Origin: Candidatus Kouleothrix ribensis
Lineage (GTDB): Bacteria > Chloroflexota > Chloroflexia > Chloroflexales > Roseiflexaceae
DNA length: 64,000 nt
NCBI GenBank assembly: GCA_016722075.1
Contig: JADKGW010000002.1
Location: 1,286,620 to 1,350,619 of the forward strand
Direction of reading: 5' to 3'
Below, piece by piece: positions 28,901 through 57,085 of this stretch. A program made the translations under genes and the position numbers. Every line of letters begins with the position of its first letter. The first letter of the stretch is position 1. The notes beneath the pieces are model-generated. The model was not told where the DNA came from and made no database searches. It saw only the letters and a list, made by a program, of their open reading frames with translations.

Positions 28901-30795
28901 TGCTGGCACAGCAGGCCGCCCGCGACCCGCGCGCCCTGGCGGTGCGTGCCGGCCCGGCCGGCGCGCTGAGCTTTGGCGAGCTGGATGCGCGCGCCAACCA
29001 GCTGGCGCACTACCTGCAGGCGCTCGGCGTCGGCCCCGATGTGCCGGTGGGCGTGTGCCTGGCGCGCTCGCCCGAGCTGGTGGTGGCGCTGCTGGGCGTG
29101 CTGAAGGCCGGCGGCGCCTACCTGCCGCTCGACCCGGCCTACCCGCACGAGCGCCTGGCGCTGATGCTGAGCGATGCCCAGGCACCCGTGCTGCTGACTG
29201 CCGGTGCGCTGGCCAGCGGCTGGGCCGCGCCGGCCACGCTGGTGCGGCTCGATCGCGACTGGCCGGCGATTGCGCGGCACCCCGAGGCGGCGCCCGCCAA
29301 CGCCGCCAGCCCCGATCACCTGGCCTACCTGATCTACACCTCGGGCTCGACCGGCCGGCCCAAGGGCGTGCTGATAACCCAGCGCGGCCTGGTGAACTAC
29401 CTGAGCTGGTGCGTACCGGCCTATCGCGTCGCCGAGGGCCAGGGCGCGCTGGTACACTCGTCGATCGCCTTCGACCTGACCGTCACCAGCCTGTTCGCGC
29501 CACTGCTGGCCGGCCGGCCGCTTATGCTGCTGCCCGACGAGCTTGGCCCCGAGGCGCTGCACGGCGCGCTGGCCGCCGCCCACGATCTGAGCCTGGTCAA
29601 GCTCACACCGGCGCACCTCGACCTGCTGCGCGAGTGGCTGGCCCCCGAGCAGGCCGCCGGCCGCACGCGCGCGTTCATTATCGGCGGCGAGCAGCTGCCG
29701 GCCGAGAGCCTGCGCTTCTGGCAGGCCCACGCGCCCGGCACGCTGCTGGTGAACGAGTATGGCCCGACCGAAACCGTGGTGGGCTGCTGCGTGTACACGG
29801 CCCAGCCCGGCGCGCCGTCCGCCGGCGCGGTGCCGATCGGCCGGCCGATCGCCAACACCCTGCTGTATGTGCTCGACCCGGCCGGCCGGCCGGTGCCAAT
29901 TGGCGTGCCGGGCGAGCTGTACATCGGCGGGGATGGCCTGGCGCGCGGCTACCAGGGCCAGCCTGCGCTCACCGCCGAGCGCTTCGTGCCCGACCCGTTC
30001 GGCGCCACGCCGGGCGCGCGGCTGTACCGCAGCGGCGACCGCGTGCGCTACCGCGCCGACGGCAACCTCGAATTCCTCGGCCGGCGCGATCAGCAGATCA
30101 AGCTGCGTGGCTTCCGGATCGAAACCGGCGAGATCGAGGCCGCGCTGCTCCAGCATCCGGCCGTTGCCGCAGCAGCCGTGGCGCTGCATAGCGCGCCGCC
30201 GGCCGGCCCGCGGCTGGTGGCGTATGTCGTGGCCCATGGCCGGCGCGCCGCCGCCGACGAGCCGGACGCCGAGGCGTTCGGGCGCGAGCTGCGCGCGTTC
30301 CTCAAGCAGCGCCTGCCCGAGTATATGCTGCCGGCGGCGGTTGTGGCGCTCGACGCGCTGCCGCTCACGCCCAACGGCAAGCTCGACCGCGCGGCGCTGC
30401 CGGCACCGGCCGACGCACACCCCGGCGCGGCGTTTGTGGCCCCGCGCACGCCGGCCGAGGCCCAGCTGGCCGCGATCTGGTCGGCCGTGCTGGGTCGCGA
30501 GCGCGTGGGTGTCCACGACAACTTCTTCGCGCTGGGCGGGCACTCGCTGCTGGCGGCCCAGATGATCGCGCGGGCGCGCCGGGCGCTGAACGCCGACCTG
30601 ACGCTCCGCGCGCTGTTCGAGGCCCCGACCGTGGCCGGGCTGGCTGCCACACTCGCGCCGGCCGGCGCCGCCGACGCGCTCGACGACGACATCCCGCTGC
30701 TGGCGCGCGGCCAGCGCTCGATCGACCAGCTGCTGGACGAGCTGGAGCAGCCGCCGGCCGGCCCGGCGCGCGCCGGCACCGAGGAACCGCATTAA
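22963..30795 (+). CDS. SynE: PKS-NRPS hybrid, KS-AT-KR-ACP-C-A(Asn)-PCP
   Basis: It adds one reduced ketide unit and then an amino acid. Domains by residue: KS 5-440 (TACSTA active Cys, VEAHGTAT, NIGHLN); AT 525-880 (GHSLGE active Ser; RAFHSAMM, the AFH motif typical of malonyl-CoA); KR 905-1380 (TGGLGGMG, CSSLAAL, Tyr in RADYCAAN); ACP 1418-1490; C 1512-1940 (HHAISDAWS); A 1970-2475; PCP 2490-2565 (ALGGHSLLA). The A pocket reads D-L-T-K-I-G-E-V-G, one residue from the known Asn code DLTKLGEVG. The ATG overlaps the SynD stop by eight bases. SynD ends in a basic tail before this KS start, as SynG does before SynH. The C-terminus carries an LLDELEQ tail like that of SynA. The AT block is almost identical to the one in SynH. 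Confidence 0.95.
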   Translation: MTEPAVPDAPTGIAIIGMSGRFPGAPDIDRFWQNLCAGVESISFFADGDPHIAQVDPRLLHDPRYVKARGVLDDVDLFDAAFFGYTPHEAAIIDPQQRLFLECAWAALEHAGYDGATYPGAIGLYAGAALNYYLLTNLYPNREIVGLGGELQAQLGNDKDHLTTRVAYKLNLTGPSITVQTACSTALVAVCSACQSLLAYQCDMALAGGVSLGAPQQAGYLFQESGIGSPDGHCRPFDAQGRGTVGSDGVGLVVLKRLDDALADHDTIHAVITGFGMNNDGMNKAGYTAPSVQGQAQAIAMAHALAGIDPATISYVEAHGTATTLGDPIEIAALTQAFRAGTDRTGFCAIGSVKSNIGHLNTAAGIAGLIKTVLALTHQRIPPSLHFHQPNPQIDFATSPFYVNAQLAAWPAGPTPRRAGVSSFGMGGTNAHVVLEQAPPAPPSPPAPPHQLLLLSARSPSALDQATAALATALATTTAPLADIASTLQCGRRAFPYRRALVGADPATLARQLAHPERLPITHAPATPPPVALLIPGQGAQHPGMTRTLYATAPVFRATVDTCAALLQPHLACDLRTLLYPPPHLAAAAAAQLDQTALTQPAVFTVCYALAQQWLAWGLRPTALLGHSLGEFVAACLAGVFHLPDALALVATRGRLMQTLPPGHMLSVALPAAALPAWLGPDLDLAAVNGPASCVVAGPPAAVAALADRLQAAGVAHRRLASPRAFHSAMMAPIADAFAQAVAGVARQAPQLACVAGVSGTWLTAAEATDPAYWARRLRAPVQFAAGVATLVGAGQAGVLLEVGPGQTLRGLAQGQAGTAVVLASLGHADDAGTPEDAALAAAQGQLWQAGVGLDWAAIQGAGRRRVPLPTYPFARQRFWIAPPAPGAPPGDPLRKKPDPADWGYLPSWRRALPPPVAPAEAHSWLVFADAAGLGTQLIARLRAQGQHVCSVAAGHQWASAGPDAYTIAPDRAEHYQALLAELRTRGVAPSQIVHTWNVTADGGPVADLPAEQAAYTSLLLLAQALGAQPPGRPVRLCIISNAMQSIAGEPLLVPEKALLLGPCQVIPQEYPHISCQSIDVAAPLPAGPAAQLLLGQLLAELAAPPADMIVAYRGRDRWLPGFEAARLAPPAGPAPLREQGVYMITGGLGGMGLALAEHLARTVRARLVLVGRSALPPREHWPQWLADHPDDPAGRKLRAILAIEALGATVLPLSADVADPAQVRAVVAQARTQFGALHGVIHAAGVPGGGMIQLKQPGAAEPALAAKVAGTRALAAALADQPLDFLALCSSLAALAGGFGRADYCAANAFLDAFAHAAPLHTRVFAINWDAWQEAGMAAESALLTDHARAGLGAGLRSAEGAEVFARILAQPGPAQIIVSTRDLAARLAELRRPPQPPATPPADQPPAGQPRTHSAYQAPRTPLEAQIAAVWQRVLGIDPLGVDDNFFELGGHSLLAVQLLSQLQTECGLVVQLPTLFAAPTVAALAAQLAHAAPAAPAAPAISPRGGSPAVAELSFAQQRLWFIDQLAPGISAYNMPVAVRLSGALDVAALEHSLAAITRRHEILRTSIVLEGERPVQLIATAEQATAPTLTRLDLQALPAAARAAEAQRLATLEVQRPFDLAHGPLWRAALLHEAPAEHLLLLTMHHAISDAWSIGVLIRELTALYAGFAAGRPATLAPLPIQYADFAHWQRAWLQGQPLAEQLAYWRAQLAGAPDLELPSDRPRPPVATYHAANLAFALPAELAAALTALSRQAGATLFMTMLAGLYTLLYRYTGQLDIAVSTAVANRGRPELETLIGCLINLLVLRADLAGNPSFRALLARVQQICQGAFAHQDLPFELLVEQLQPRRDLSRNPLAQVMLIVHNAPRDPIELEGLAVRPLALSERLSAEFDLTIHLWEQPDGLHGQATYNTDLFDAGTIARMLEHWQVLLAGLAADPDQRLDALPLLAEHERRLLLETWNTTAAAYPRELRLDQLLAQQAARDPRALAVRAGPAGALSFGELDARANQLAHYLQALGVGPDVPVGVCLARSPELVVALLGVLKAGGAYLPLDPAYPHERLALMLSDAQAPVLLTAGALASGWAAPATLVRLDRDWPAIARHPEAAPANAASPDHLAYLIYTSGSTGRPKGVLITQRGLVNYLSWCVPAYRVAEGQGALVHSSIAFDLTVTSLFAPLLAGRPLMLLPDELGPEALHGALAAAHDLSLVKLTPAHLDLLREWLAPEQAAGRTRAFIIGGEQLPAESLRFWQAHAPGTLLVNEYGPTETVVGCCVYTAQPGAPSAGAVPIGRPIANTLLYVLDPAGRPVPIGVPGELYIGGDGLARGYQGQPALTAERFVPDPFGATPGARLYRSGDRVRYRADGNLEFLGRRDQQIKLRGFRIETGEIEAALLQHPAVAAAAVALHSAPPAGPRLVAYVVAHGRRAAADEPDAEAFGRELRAFLKQRLPEYMLPAAVVALDALPLTPNGKLDRAALPAPADAHPGAAFVAPRTPAEAQLAAIWSAVLGRERVGVHDNFFALGGHSLLAAQMIARARRALNADLTLRALFEAPTVAGLAATLAPAGAADALDDDIPLLARGQRSIDQLLDELEQPPAGPARAGTEEPH
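24121..25628 (+). repeat. KS end plus AT repeat, copy 1 (SynE)
   Basis: About 1.5 kb nearly identical to 46432-47939 in SynH with no length change (constant offset 22311). It covers the end of the KS, the linker and the whole malonyl AT. The block is C-rich to about 25120 and G-rich from 25160 to 25560. Confidence 0.9.
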
Positions 30796-30816
30796 ACCAT
30801 GCCTAAGGGAACAGCC

Positions 30817-45270
<14,454 letters not shown>

Positions 45271-45278
<8 letters not shown>

Positions 45279-48200
45279 CCTGCCCGCGCCCGACGCGCCT
45301 ACCGGCCTTGAGATCGCGATCATCGGCATGAGCGGCCGCTTCCCCGGCGCGCCCGACATCGATCGCTTCTGGCAGAACCTGTGCGCCGGCGTCGAGTCGA
45401 TCAGCTCGTTTTCCGACCAGCAGCTGCTCGACGCTGGCGTCGACCCAGCCACACTCGCGAACGCCAACTACGTCAAGGCCGGCGCCGTGCTCGCCGATGC
45501 CGATCGCTTCGACGCGGCATTTTTCAACTATAGCCCGCGCGAGGCCGAGCTGATCGATCCGCAGCAGCGCCTGCTGCTGGAATGCGCCTGGGCCGCGCTT
45601 GAGCACGCCGGCTACGACCCCGAGCGCTACGCCGGCCTGATCGGCGTGTTCGCGGGGGTCAGCCTGAATAGCTACTGGGTCAACCTGCTGCTGAACCGCG
45701 ACCTGCGCGCCATGACCGACGGCTTCGAGACCATGATCCGCAACGACCGCGATCATGCGACGACGCGAATCTCGTACAAGCTGAACCTGCGAGGCCCCAG
45801 CGTGACGGTGCAGACGGCCTGCTCGACCGCGCTGGTGGCGGTACACCTGGCTAGCCAGAGCCTGCTCAGCGGCGAGTGCGACATGGCCCTGGCCGGCGGC
45901 GCCTCGGTCGGTGTTGCCCAACAGACCGGCTACATGTTCCAGCCCGGCGGCGTGCAATCGCCCGACGGCCACTGCCGCGCGTTCGACGCCCAGGCGCGCG
46001 GCACGGTCGCCGGCAGCGGCCTGGGCCTGGTGGTGCTCAAGCGCCTGGCCGATGCCCTGGCCGATCACGATACGATTCATGCGGTGATCAAGGGCTCGGC
46101 GATCAATAACGATGGCGCCCAGAAGGTCGGCTACACCGCGCCTAGCGTCGAAGGCCAGGCGCGCGTGATCCGCGCCGCCCAGCTGATCGCCGAGGTCGCG
46201 CCCGAATCGATCGGCTATGTCGAGGCGCACGGCACCGGCACGCCGCTGGGCGACCCAATCGAGATCGCGGCGCTGACCCGCGCCTTTCGCGCCGGCGCGG
46301 CGCTGCACGAAAGGCGCCCGCTTGGCTCGGTGAAGACCAATATCGGCCATCTCGACGCCGCCGCCGGTATCGCCGGGCTGATCAAAACCGTGCTGGCACT
46401 GAAGCATGCGCAGATCCCGCCTAGCCTGCACTTCCACCAGCCCAACCCCCAGATCGACTTCGCCGCCAGCCCGTTCTACGTCAACGCCCAGCTGGCCGCC
46501 TGGCCCGCCGGCCCCACCCCCCGCCGCGCTGGCGTCAGCTCGTTTGGCATCGGCGGCACCAATGCGCACGTCGTGCTCGAGCAGGCACCCCCCGCCCCAC
46601 CCAGCCCGCCCGCCCCACCCCACCAGCTGCTCCTGCTCAGCGCCCGCTCCCCATCCGCCCTCGACCAGGCCACCGCCGCCCTGGCCACCGCCCTCGCCAC
46701 CACCACCGCCCCGCTCGCCGATATCGCCTCCACCCTCCAGTGTGGCCGCCGCGCCTTTCCCTATCGCCGCGCCCTCGTCGGCGCCGACCCCGCCACCCTC
46801 GCCCGCCAGCTCACCCACCCCGAGCGCCTCCCGATCGCCCACGCCCCCGCTACGCCCCCGCCGGTCGCCCTGCTCATCCCTGGCCAGGGCGCCCAGCACC
46901 CCGGCATGACCCGCACCCTCTACGCCACCGCGCCCGTGTTCCGCGCCACCGTCGACACCTGCGCCGCCCTGCTCCAGCCGCACCTGGCCTGCGACCTGCG
47001 CACCCTGCTCTATCCCCCCCCGCACCAGGCTGCCGCCGCCGCCGCCCAGCTCGACCAGACCGCCCTGACCCAGCCGGCCGTCTTCACCGTCTGCTATGCC
47101 CTGGCCCAGCAGTGGCTGGCCTGGGGCCTGCGCCCCACCGCCCTGCTCGGCCACAGCCTGGGCGAGTTCGTCGCCGCCTGCCTGGCCGGCGTGTTCCACC
47201 TGCCCGACGCGCTGGCCCTGGTCGCCACGCGCGGCCGCCTGATGCAGACCCTGCCGCCCGGCCACATGCTCAGCGTGGCCCTGCCGGCCGCGGCCCTGCC
47301 CGCCTGGCTCGGCCCCGACCTCGACCTGGCCGCCGTGAACGGCCCGGCCAGCTGCGTGGTGGCCGGCCCACCCGCCGCCGTGGCCGCGCTGGCCGACCGG
47401 CTGCAAGCCGCCGGGGTCGCACACCGCCGCCTGGCCAGCCCGCGCGCGTTCCACAGCGCGATGATGGCGCCGATCGCGGACGCGTTCGCGCAGGCGGTGG
47501 CGGGGGTGGCGCGCCAGGCCCCGCAGCTGGCGTGTGTGGCGGGGGTGAGCGGGACGTGGCTGACGGCGGCGGAGGCGACCGACCCGGCCTACTGGGCGCG
47601 GCAGCTGCGGGCGCCGGTGCAGTTTGCGGCGGGGGTGGCGACGCTGGTGGGGGCCGGGCAGGCGGGCGTGCTGCTAGAGGTGGGGCCGGGGCAGACGCTG
47701 CGCGGGCTGGCGCAGGGGCAGGCCGGTACGGCGGTGGTGCTGGCGTCGCTGGGGCATGCCGACGACGCGGGCACGCCCGAGGATGCGGCGCTGGCGGCGG
47801 CGCAGGGGCAGCTGTGGCAGGCAGGGGTGGGGCTGGACTGGGCGGCGATCCAGGGGGCCGGGCGGCGGCGGGTGCCGCTGCCGACCTACCCGTTCGCGCG
47901 GCAGCGCTTCTGGATCGCCCCGCCCGCGCCCGGCGCACCACACCGGCGCAGCCTGCTCAAGCAGCCGGCGGTCGACGACTGGCTGGCCGTGCCCTCGTGG
48001 CGGCGCACCGCCCCACCCGCGCCGGCCGATCTAGCCGCCGAGCGCCGCGGCTGGCTGGTGTTCGCCGACGCGGCCGGCCTGAGCGCGCAGCTGGCCCAGC
48101 AGCTCGAGCAGGCCGGCCAGCTGGTTGTCACCATCGCGCCCGGCGACAGCTTCGCCCAGCTGGGGCCGCACGCCTTCGCGATCAACCCGCGCCAGCGCGC

Positions 48201-49791
48201 CGACTACGCTGCCGTGCTGGCCGCCACCGCCGGCCTGGAGCCGCCACTCGCGACGATCGTGCATGCCTGGGGCCTCGGCCCGGCCGACCCCACGCGCGCG
48301 GCCGAGGCGCGCTTTGGGCTGGCCCACGCGCGCGGCTTTGGCAGCCTGCTGCTGCTGGCCCAGGCCCTGGAGGCCCGGCCGCCCGAGCGCCGGCAGATTG
48401 TGCTGATCTCGACCGAGCTGTATGATGTTCATGGCGAGGCAGCCGTACGCCCGGAAAAGGTTAGCGCGCTGGCGCTGTGCAAGGTCATCCCGCAAGAGTA
48501 CCCACACCTGAGCTGCCGCAGCATCGACTGCGCGCTGCCGGCCGGCCCGGCCGATGCGCCGCTGCTCGGCCAGCTGCTGGCCGAGCTGGCCGCGCCAGCC
48601 CGCGACTCGGCGGTGGCCTACCGCGGCAGCTACCGCTGGGCGCAGGCGTTCGAGCCGATCTTGCCGGCGAGCCTGGCGGCGCGGCCGCACCTGCGCGAGC
48701 ATGGCACCTACCTGCTGCTGGGCACGGCCGGTGCGCGCGCGCGGCCGCTGGCCGAGTACCTGGTGCGCAGCGCCCACGCCCGGCTGGCGCTGGTTGGCCC
48801 GCCCGGCCAGCCAGGCAACCGCGAGCTGGCCGATGCGCTGCACGCGCTTGGCGGCGCGGCCCTGGCGATCGAGGCCGAGCTGGCCGACCCGGCCGCGCTG
48901 CGCGCTGCGATCGAGCGCGCCGAGCAGCAGCTTGGCCCACTCCACGGGCTGATCGATGTGTCCGATGCGCCGGCCGGCGTACCGGCCGGGCTGATCGCCG
49001 AGCTCGACCCCCAGGCATGCGCCGATGCCCTGTGGCAGATCGCACGCCGGCTCGCGGCACTCGAGGCCGCGCTGGGCACACGCACGCTCGATTTCTGCCT
49101 GCTGCAGTCGTCGCTCGCCGCCGTGCTGGGCGGGCTGGGCATGGCCGCCTACAGCGCCGCCGGCCTGCTGCTGGATGCCTGGGCCGGTGCCCAGCCAGGC
49201 TGGACCAGCGTGGGCTGGGACGGCTGGCAGCTGCCGGGGGAGCCGGGCGATCAGCGCGGCCAGGCTGCGCTTACAATCACCGCCGACGAGGTGCTGCAGG
49301 TGTTCGCGCGGCTGCTCAGGCTGGGCGCCCTGCCGCACGTACTGGTATCGAGCGGCGAGCTGGCCGCGCGGCTGGCCCAGTGGGTCGAGCGGCCGGCCGC
49401 CCCGCCCGCCGACGACATACCTGCGGCCGAGCTGCACCCACGCCCGAGCCTGCCCAGCGCCTACGCCGCGCCCAGCAACGAGATCGAGCGCCGGCTCGCG
49501 GCGATCTGGCAGCAGCTGTTTGGCGTGGCGCAGCTCGGCGTGTACGACAACTTCTTCGAGCTGGGTGGCGACTCGCTGCTGGCCACCCAGCTGGTATCGC
49601 GCATGCGCGACGCCTTCCAGGTTGAGCTGCCGCTGCGCAGCCTGTTCGAAAGCTCTACAATCGCCGACCTGGCGCTGGTGATTGCGCACCAGCTGCTCGA
49701 GCAGGTCGATCACGATCTGCTGGCCGAGCTGGCCGGCACTGAGCTGGAATCCGACGATAGTACGGGCGAGCCGCCGATCAGAGAGGACTAG
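45271..49791 (+). CDS. SynH: PKS module, KS-AT(malonyl)-KR(degenerate)-ACP
   Basis: The ATG at 45271 is preferred over 45265 because GAGG sits six bases ahead of it. Domains by residue: KS 12-440 (TACSTA, VEAHGTGT, NIGHLD); AT 530-885 (GHSLGE, RAFHSAMM, malonyl type); KR 900-1360; ACP 1400-1475 (ELGGDSLLA). The KR keeps Ser and Tyr equivalents (QSSLAAV, AAYSAAG), but its NADPH loop reads LLGTAGARA instead of the ITGGxGGxG seen in SynE and SynF, and the HAAGVPGGG segment is replaced by DVSDAPAGV. It is probably unable to bind cofactor, so the ketide would stay as a ketone. The KS end and AT (46432-47939) match SynE almost base for base. The eight-base overlap with SynG mirrors the SynD/SynE joint. 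Confidence 0.94.
46432..47939 (+). repeat. KS end plus AT repeat, copy 2 (SynH)
   Basis: Second copy of 24121-25628. The KS parts to the left and KR parts to the right are clearly more diverged, so the AT was exchanged or homogenised as a unit. Confidence 0.9.
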
Positions 49792-49795
49792 AACC

Positions 49796-55759
<5,964 letters not shown>

Positions 55760-55891
55760 AAGCGCGTGCGCAAACCGTATTCGGCCAACCGCCGGCCTGG
55801 CTGCCGCCGACACAACGAGCGACAGCCGGGCCAGAGCTGGTGCATCTGAACGACGGCCGGCTGCGGGAAACGCCTGCCACTTGATTGAAGT

Positions 55892-56033
55892 AATACCAAA
55901 TCCGGTTAATCGCTTGGTTTATGGTGGGGTTCGGGGGCGGCTTTGCCGCCTCCGAAATGCTCTTTTGCTGTGCGGTGCCTGGCAAAGCCAGGCATCGCAC
56001 AACAAAACGAACGTAATCAAACGGAGTTGGTAT
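55892..56033. mobile_element. MITE-like element, about 142 bp
   Basis: The ends form an imperfect inverted repeat: ATACCAAATCCGGTTAAT on the left (from 55893) and, read on the minus strand from 56033, ATACCAACTCCGTTTGATT. Between them are two perfect short hairpins, GGGGGCGGC/GCCGCCTCC around 55934-55953 (one G-T pair) and GCCTGGC/GCCAGGC at 55977-55993. There is no room for a transposase. Size and ends fit a non-autonomous transposon; a clear target duplication was not found. Confidence 0.65.
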
Positions 56034-56099
56034 AACAATGGCTGCTCAAGCCATCGCTTATGGCGCCGGCTAACCAGGCGTTGGTGCCATGCACGACAA

Positions 56100-56123
56100 A
56101 GCCCGCCGATCACTCGACGGGCT
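56100..56123 (-). terminator. Rho-independent terminator downstream of the tRNA-Ala fragment
   Basis: On the minus strand AGCCCGTCGA and TCGGCGGGCT form a 10-bp stem with one G-T pair around a GTGA tetraloop, followed by a short T-rich tract. It lies 24 bases past the CCA end of the tRNA fragment, the normal place for a tRNA terminator. It therefore marks the original chromosomal downstream side of the tRNA gene. Confidence 0.75.
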
Positions 56124-56146
56124 TGCTCATTCTGATGCTGTATGTG

Positions 56147-56191
56147 TGGTGGAGCGAAGGGGACTCGAACCCCTGACCCTCTGCTTGCAAA
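56147..56191 (-). tRNA. tRNA-Ala(UGC) 3' fragment, probable attachment site
   Basis: Read on the minus strand this is the anticodon loop TTTGCAA, the 3' anticodon stem GCAGA, variable loop GGGTC, T arm AGGGG-TTCGAGT-CCCCT, acceptor strand TCGCTCC, discriminator A and encoded CCA. The 5' half is missing: the sequence beyond 56191 does not pair with the anticodon stem or form a D arm. An orphan 3' half next to its own terminator is what remains on the chromosomal side when an element integrates into the 3' end of a tRNA gene. The intact tRNA should lie at the other end of the element, beyond the window. Confidence 0.8.
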
Positions 56192-56312
56192 CTAGAGGTT
56201 CTGCCTTCCGTGGGCTTCTGACCCCTCTTGACGTTGCCTTTCTTATGCCTAAACCCTCTTCGCTCCTCCGCTAGCTTTCGCTCCTCTTCGGTCTACATTG
56301 CACATAAGATTG

Positions 56313-56334
56313 CACACATTGCATGCAATGTGTG
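56313..56334. promoter_or_regulatory. 22-bp perfect palindrome upstream of the first element gene
   Basis: CACACATTGCATGCAATGTGTG is its own reverse complement. It lies 19 bases before the ATG at 56354. Two direct copies of ATTGCACA, 12 bases apart (56297-56304 and 56309-56316), run into its left arm. This looks like an operator for a dimeric repressor; the regulator is not identified. Confidence 0.6.
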
Positions 56335-56353
56335 TAGAGAGAGGCACGCCCCT

Positions 56354-56680
56354 ATGATAGCAGACGCTCGCACGGTCGACCAGACGGTCGACCAGATCGA
56401 CCTGATCGATCAGGTCTGGGAGCACATCCCCGGCGAGCTCGACACCGAGCATGCCACGCGCGTGGCCGCAACAGCAATCGCCCTCCTGTCCGAGCCGAGC
56501 GATGCCGAATTTGAGCGCGCGGTCGCGTTGCTGCTGTATCCCAGCCTGGCGACTGGACTGGCGTTCACAATCGCGTTCGCGCTGCTGGGCTATGCGCTGC
56601 TGGCCTGGGGCGGCGCAGCGGCGTTCTTCGTTTCGGCAGCAATCTATGTGTCGTACCTTGTGATGACGGAGCCAGAATAA
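56354..56680 (+). CDS. Small membrane protein of the integrated element
   Basis: This 108-residue protein is not recognised. The first 55 residues are acidic and soluble; residues 57-78 (LATGLAFTIAFALLGYALLA) and about 82-102 form two likely membrane helices, with a short acidic C-terminus. A GAGAGAGG purine run ends about ten bases before the ATG. An earlier in-frame start at 56228 would translate non-gene sequence next to the tRNA fragment and was not used. It is the first gene after the palindrome. Confidence 0.65.
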   Translation: MIADARTVDQTVDQIDLIDQVWEHIPGELDTEHATRVAATAIALLSEPSDAEFERAVALLLYPSLATGLAFTIAFALLGYALLAWGGAAAFFVSAAIYVSYLVMTEPE

Positions 56681-56690
56681 GGAGCAACAC

Positions 56691-56921
56691 ATGTTTCGAT
56701 CGAACCTGAATCCAAGCACTCCGCCCGACCGCGCGAGCGCCGTCGAGTCGCTCCCTGATCAAATTCACGCAATGACCTGCGAGCGCAACCAGTACAGCCT
56801 TGCGCATGAAAACGCTACTGGCGAGTGGGCCGGCGCTGGCGATACGATTGTCGATGGCTACAACGCGCTGATTGCCGACGCACAGTCGTTTCTAGCCTCG
56901 CTGCTCGGCGGAAAGAACTGA
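56691..56921 (+). CDS. Hypothetical protein, 76 aa
   Basis: Not recognised. A very good ribosome site (AAGGAG, 7 bases before ATG) supports the start. The protein is hydrophilic in its first half, with a mildly amphipathic C-terminal helix (LIADAQSFLASLLG). Its stop overlaps the next ATG by one base, so it is translationally coupled to the small membrane protein that follows. Confidence 0.6.
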   Translation: MFRSNLNPSTPPDRASAVESLPDQIHAMTCERNQYSLAHENATGEWAGAGDTIVDGYNALIADAQSFLASLLGGKN

Positions 56922-57085
56922 TGAAACTACTTGCCGCCCTGATCTCGCTCTTCGCCGTGCTCTACCTCGCACTGCGCCTGCGCCCGGCGCGGCCGACCGG
57001 TGTGCGCGGCATCGAGCACGGCGCGGCGGTGCGAGTCGGGCGGCGGTGGCTCGTAGTGCGCGTGCAGGTGGGGGTGCGACTGTGA
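56921..57085 (+). CDS. Small single-span membrane protein, 54 aa
   Basis: Not recognised. Residues 2-19 (KLLAALISLFAVLYLALR) form one hydrophobic helix, followed by a strongly basic, Arg-rich tail. Its start overlaps the preceding stop by one base and its stop overlaps the GTG start of the P-loop translocase gene, so it may be a partner of that protein at the membrane. No signal peptidase site is evident. Confidence 0.55.
   Translation: MKLLAALISLFAVLYLALRLRPARPTGVRGIEHGAAVRVGRRWLVVRVQVGVRL

Noticed and set aside
56147..56270. A complete or intron-split tRNA-Ala
   Set aside because: TCGCTCC words near 56254 and 56274 could mimic the acceptor partner, but no D arm or anticodon stem partner follows them.
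56089..56274. Small open frame across the tRNA fragment (RGLEPLTLCLQ)
   Set aside because: This peptide is the familiar spurious translation of a tRNA 3' half; the RNA-level reading explains it.
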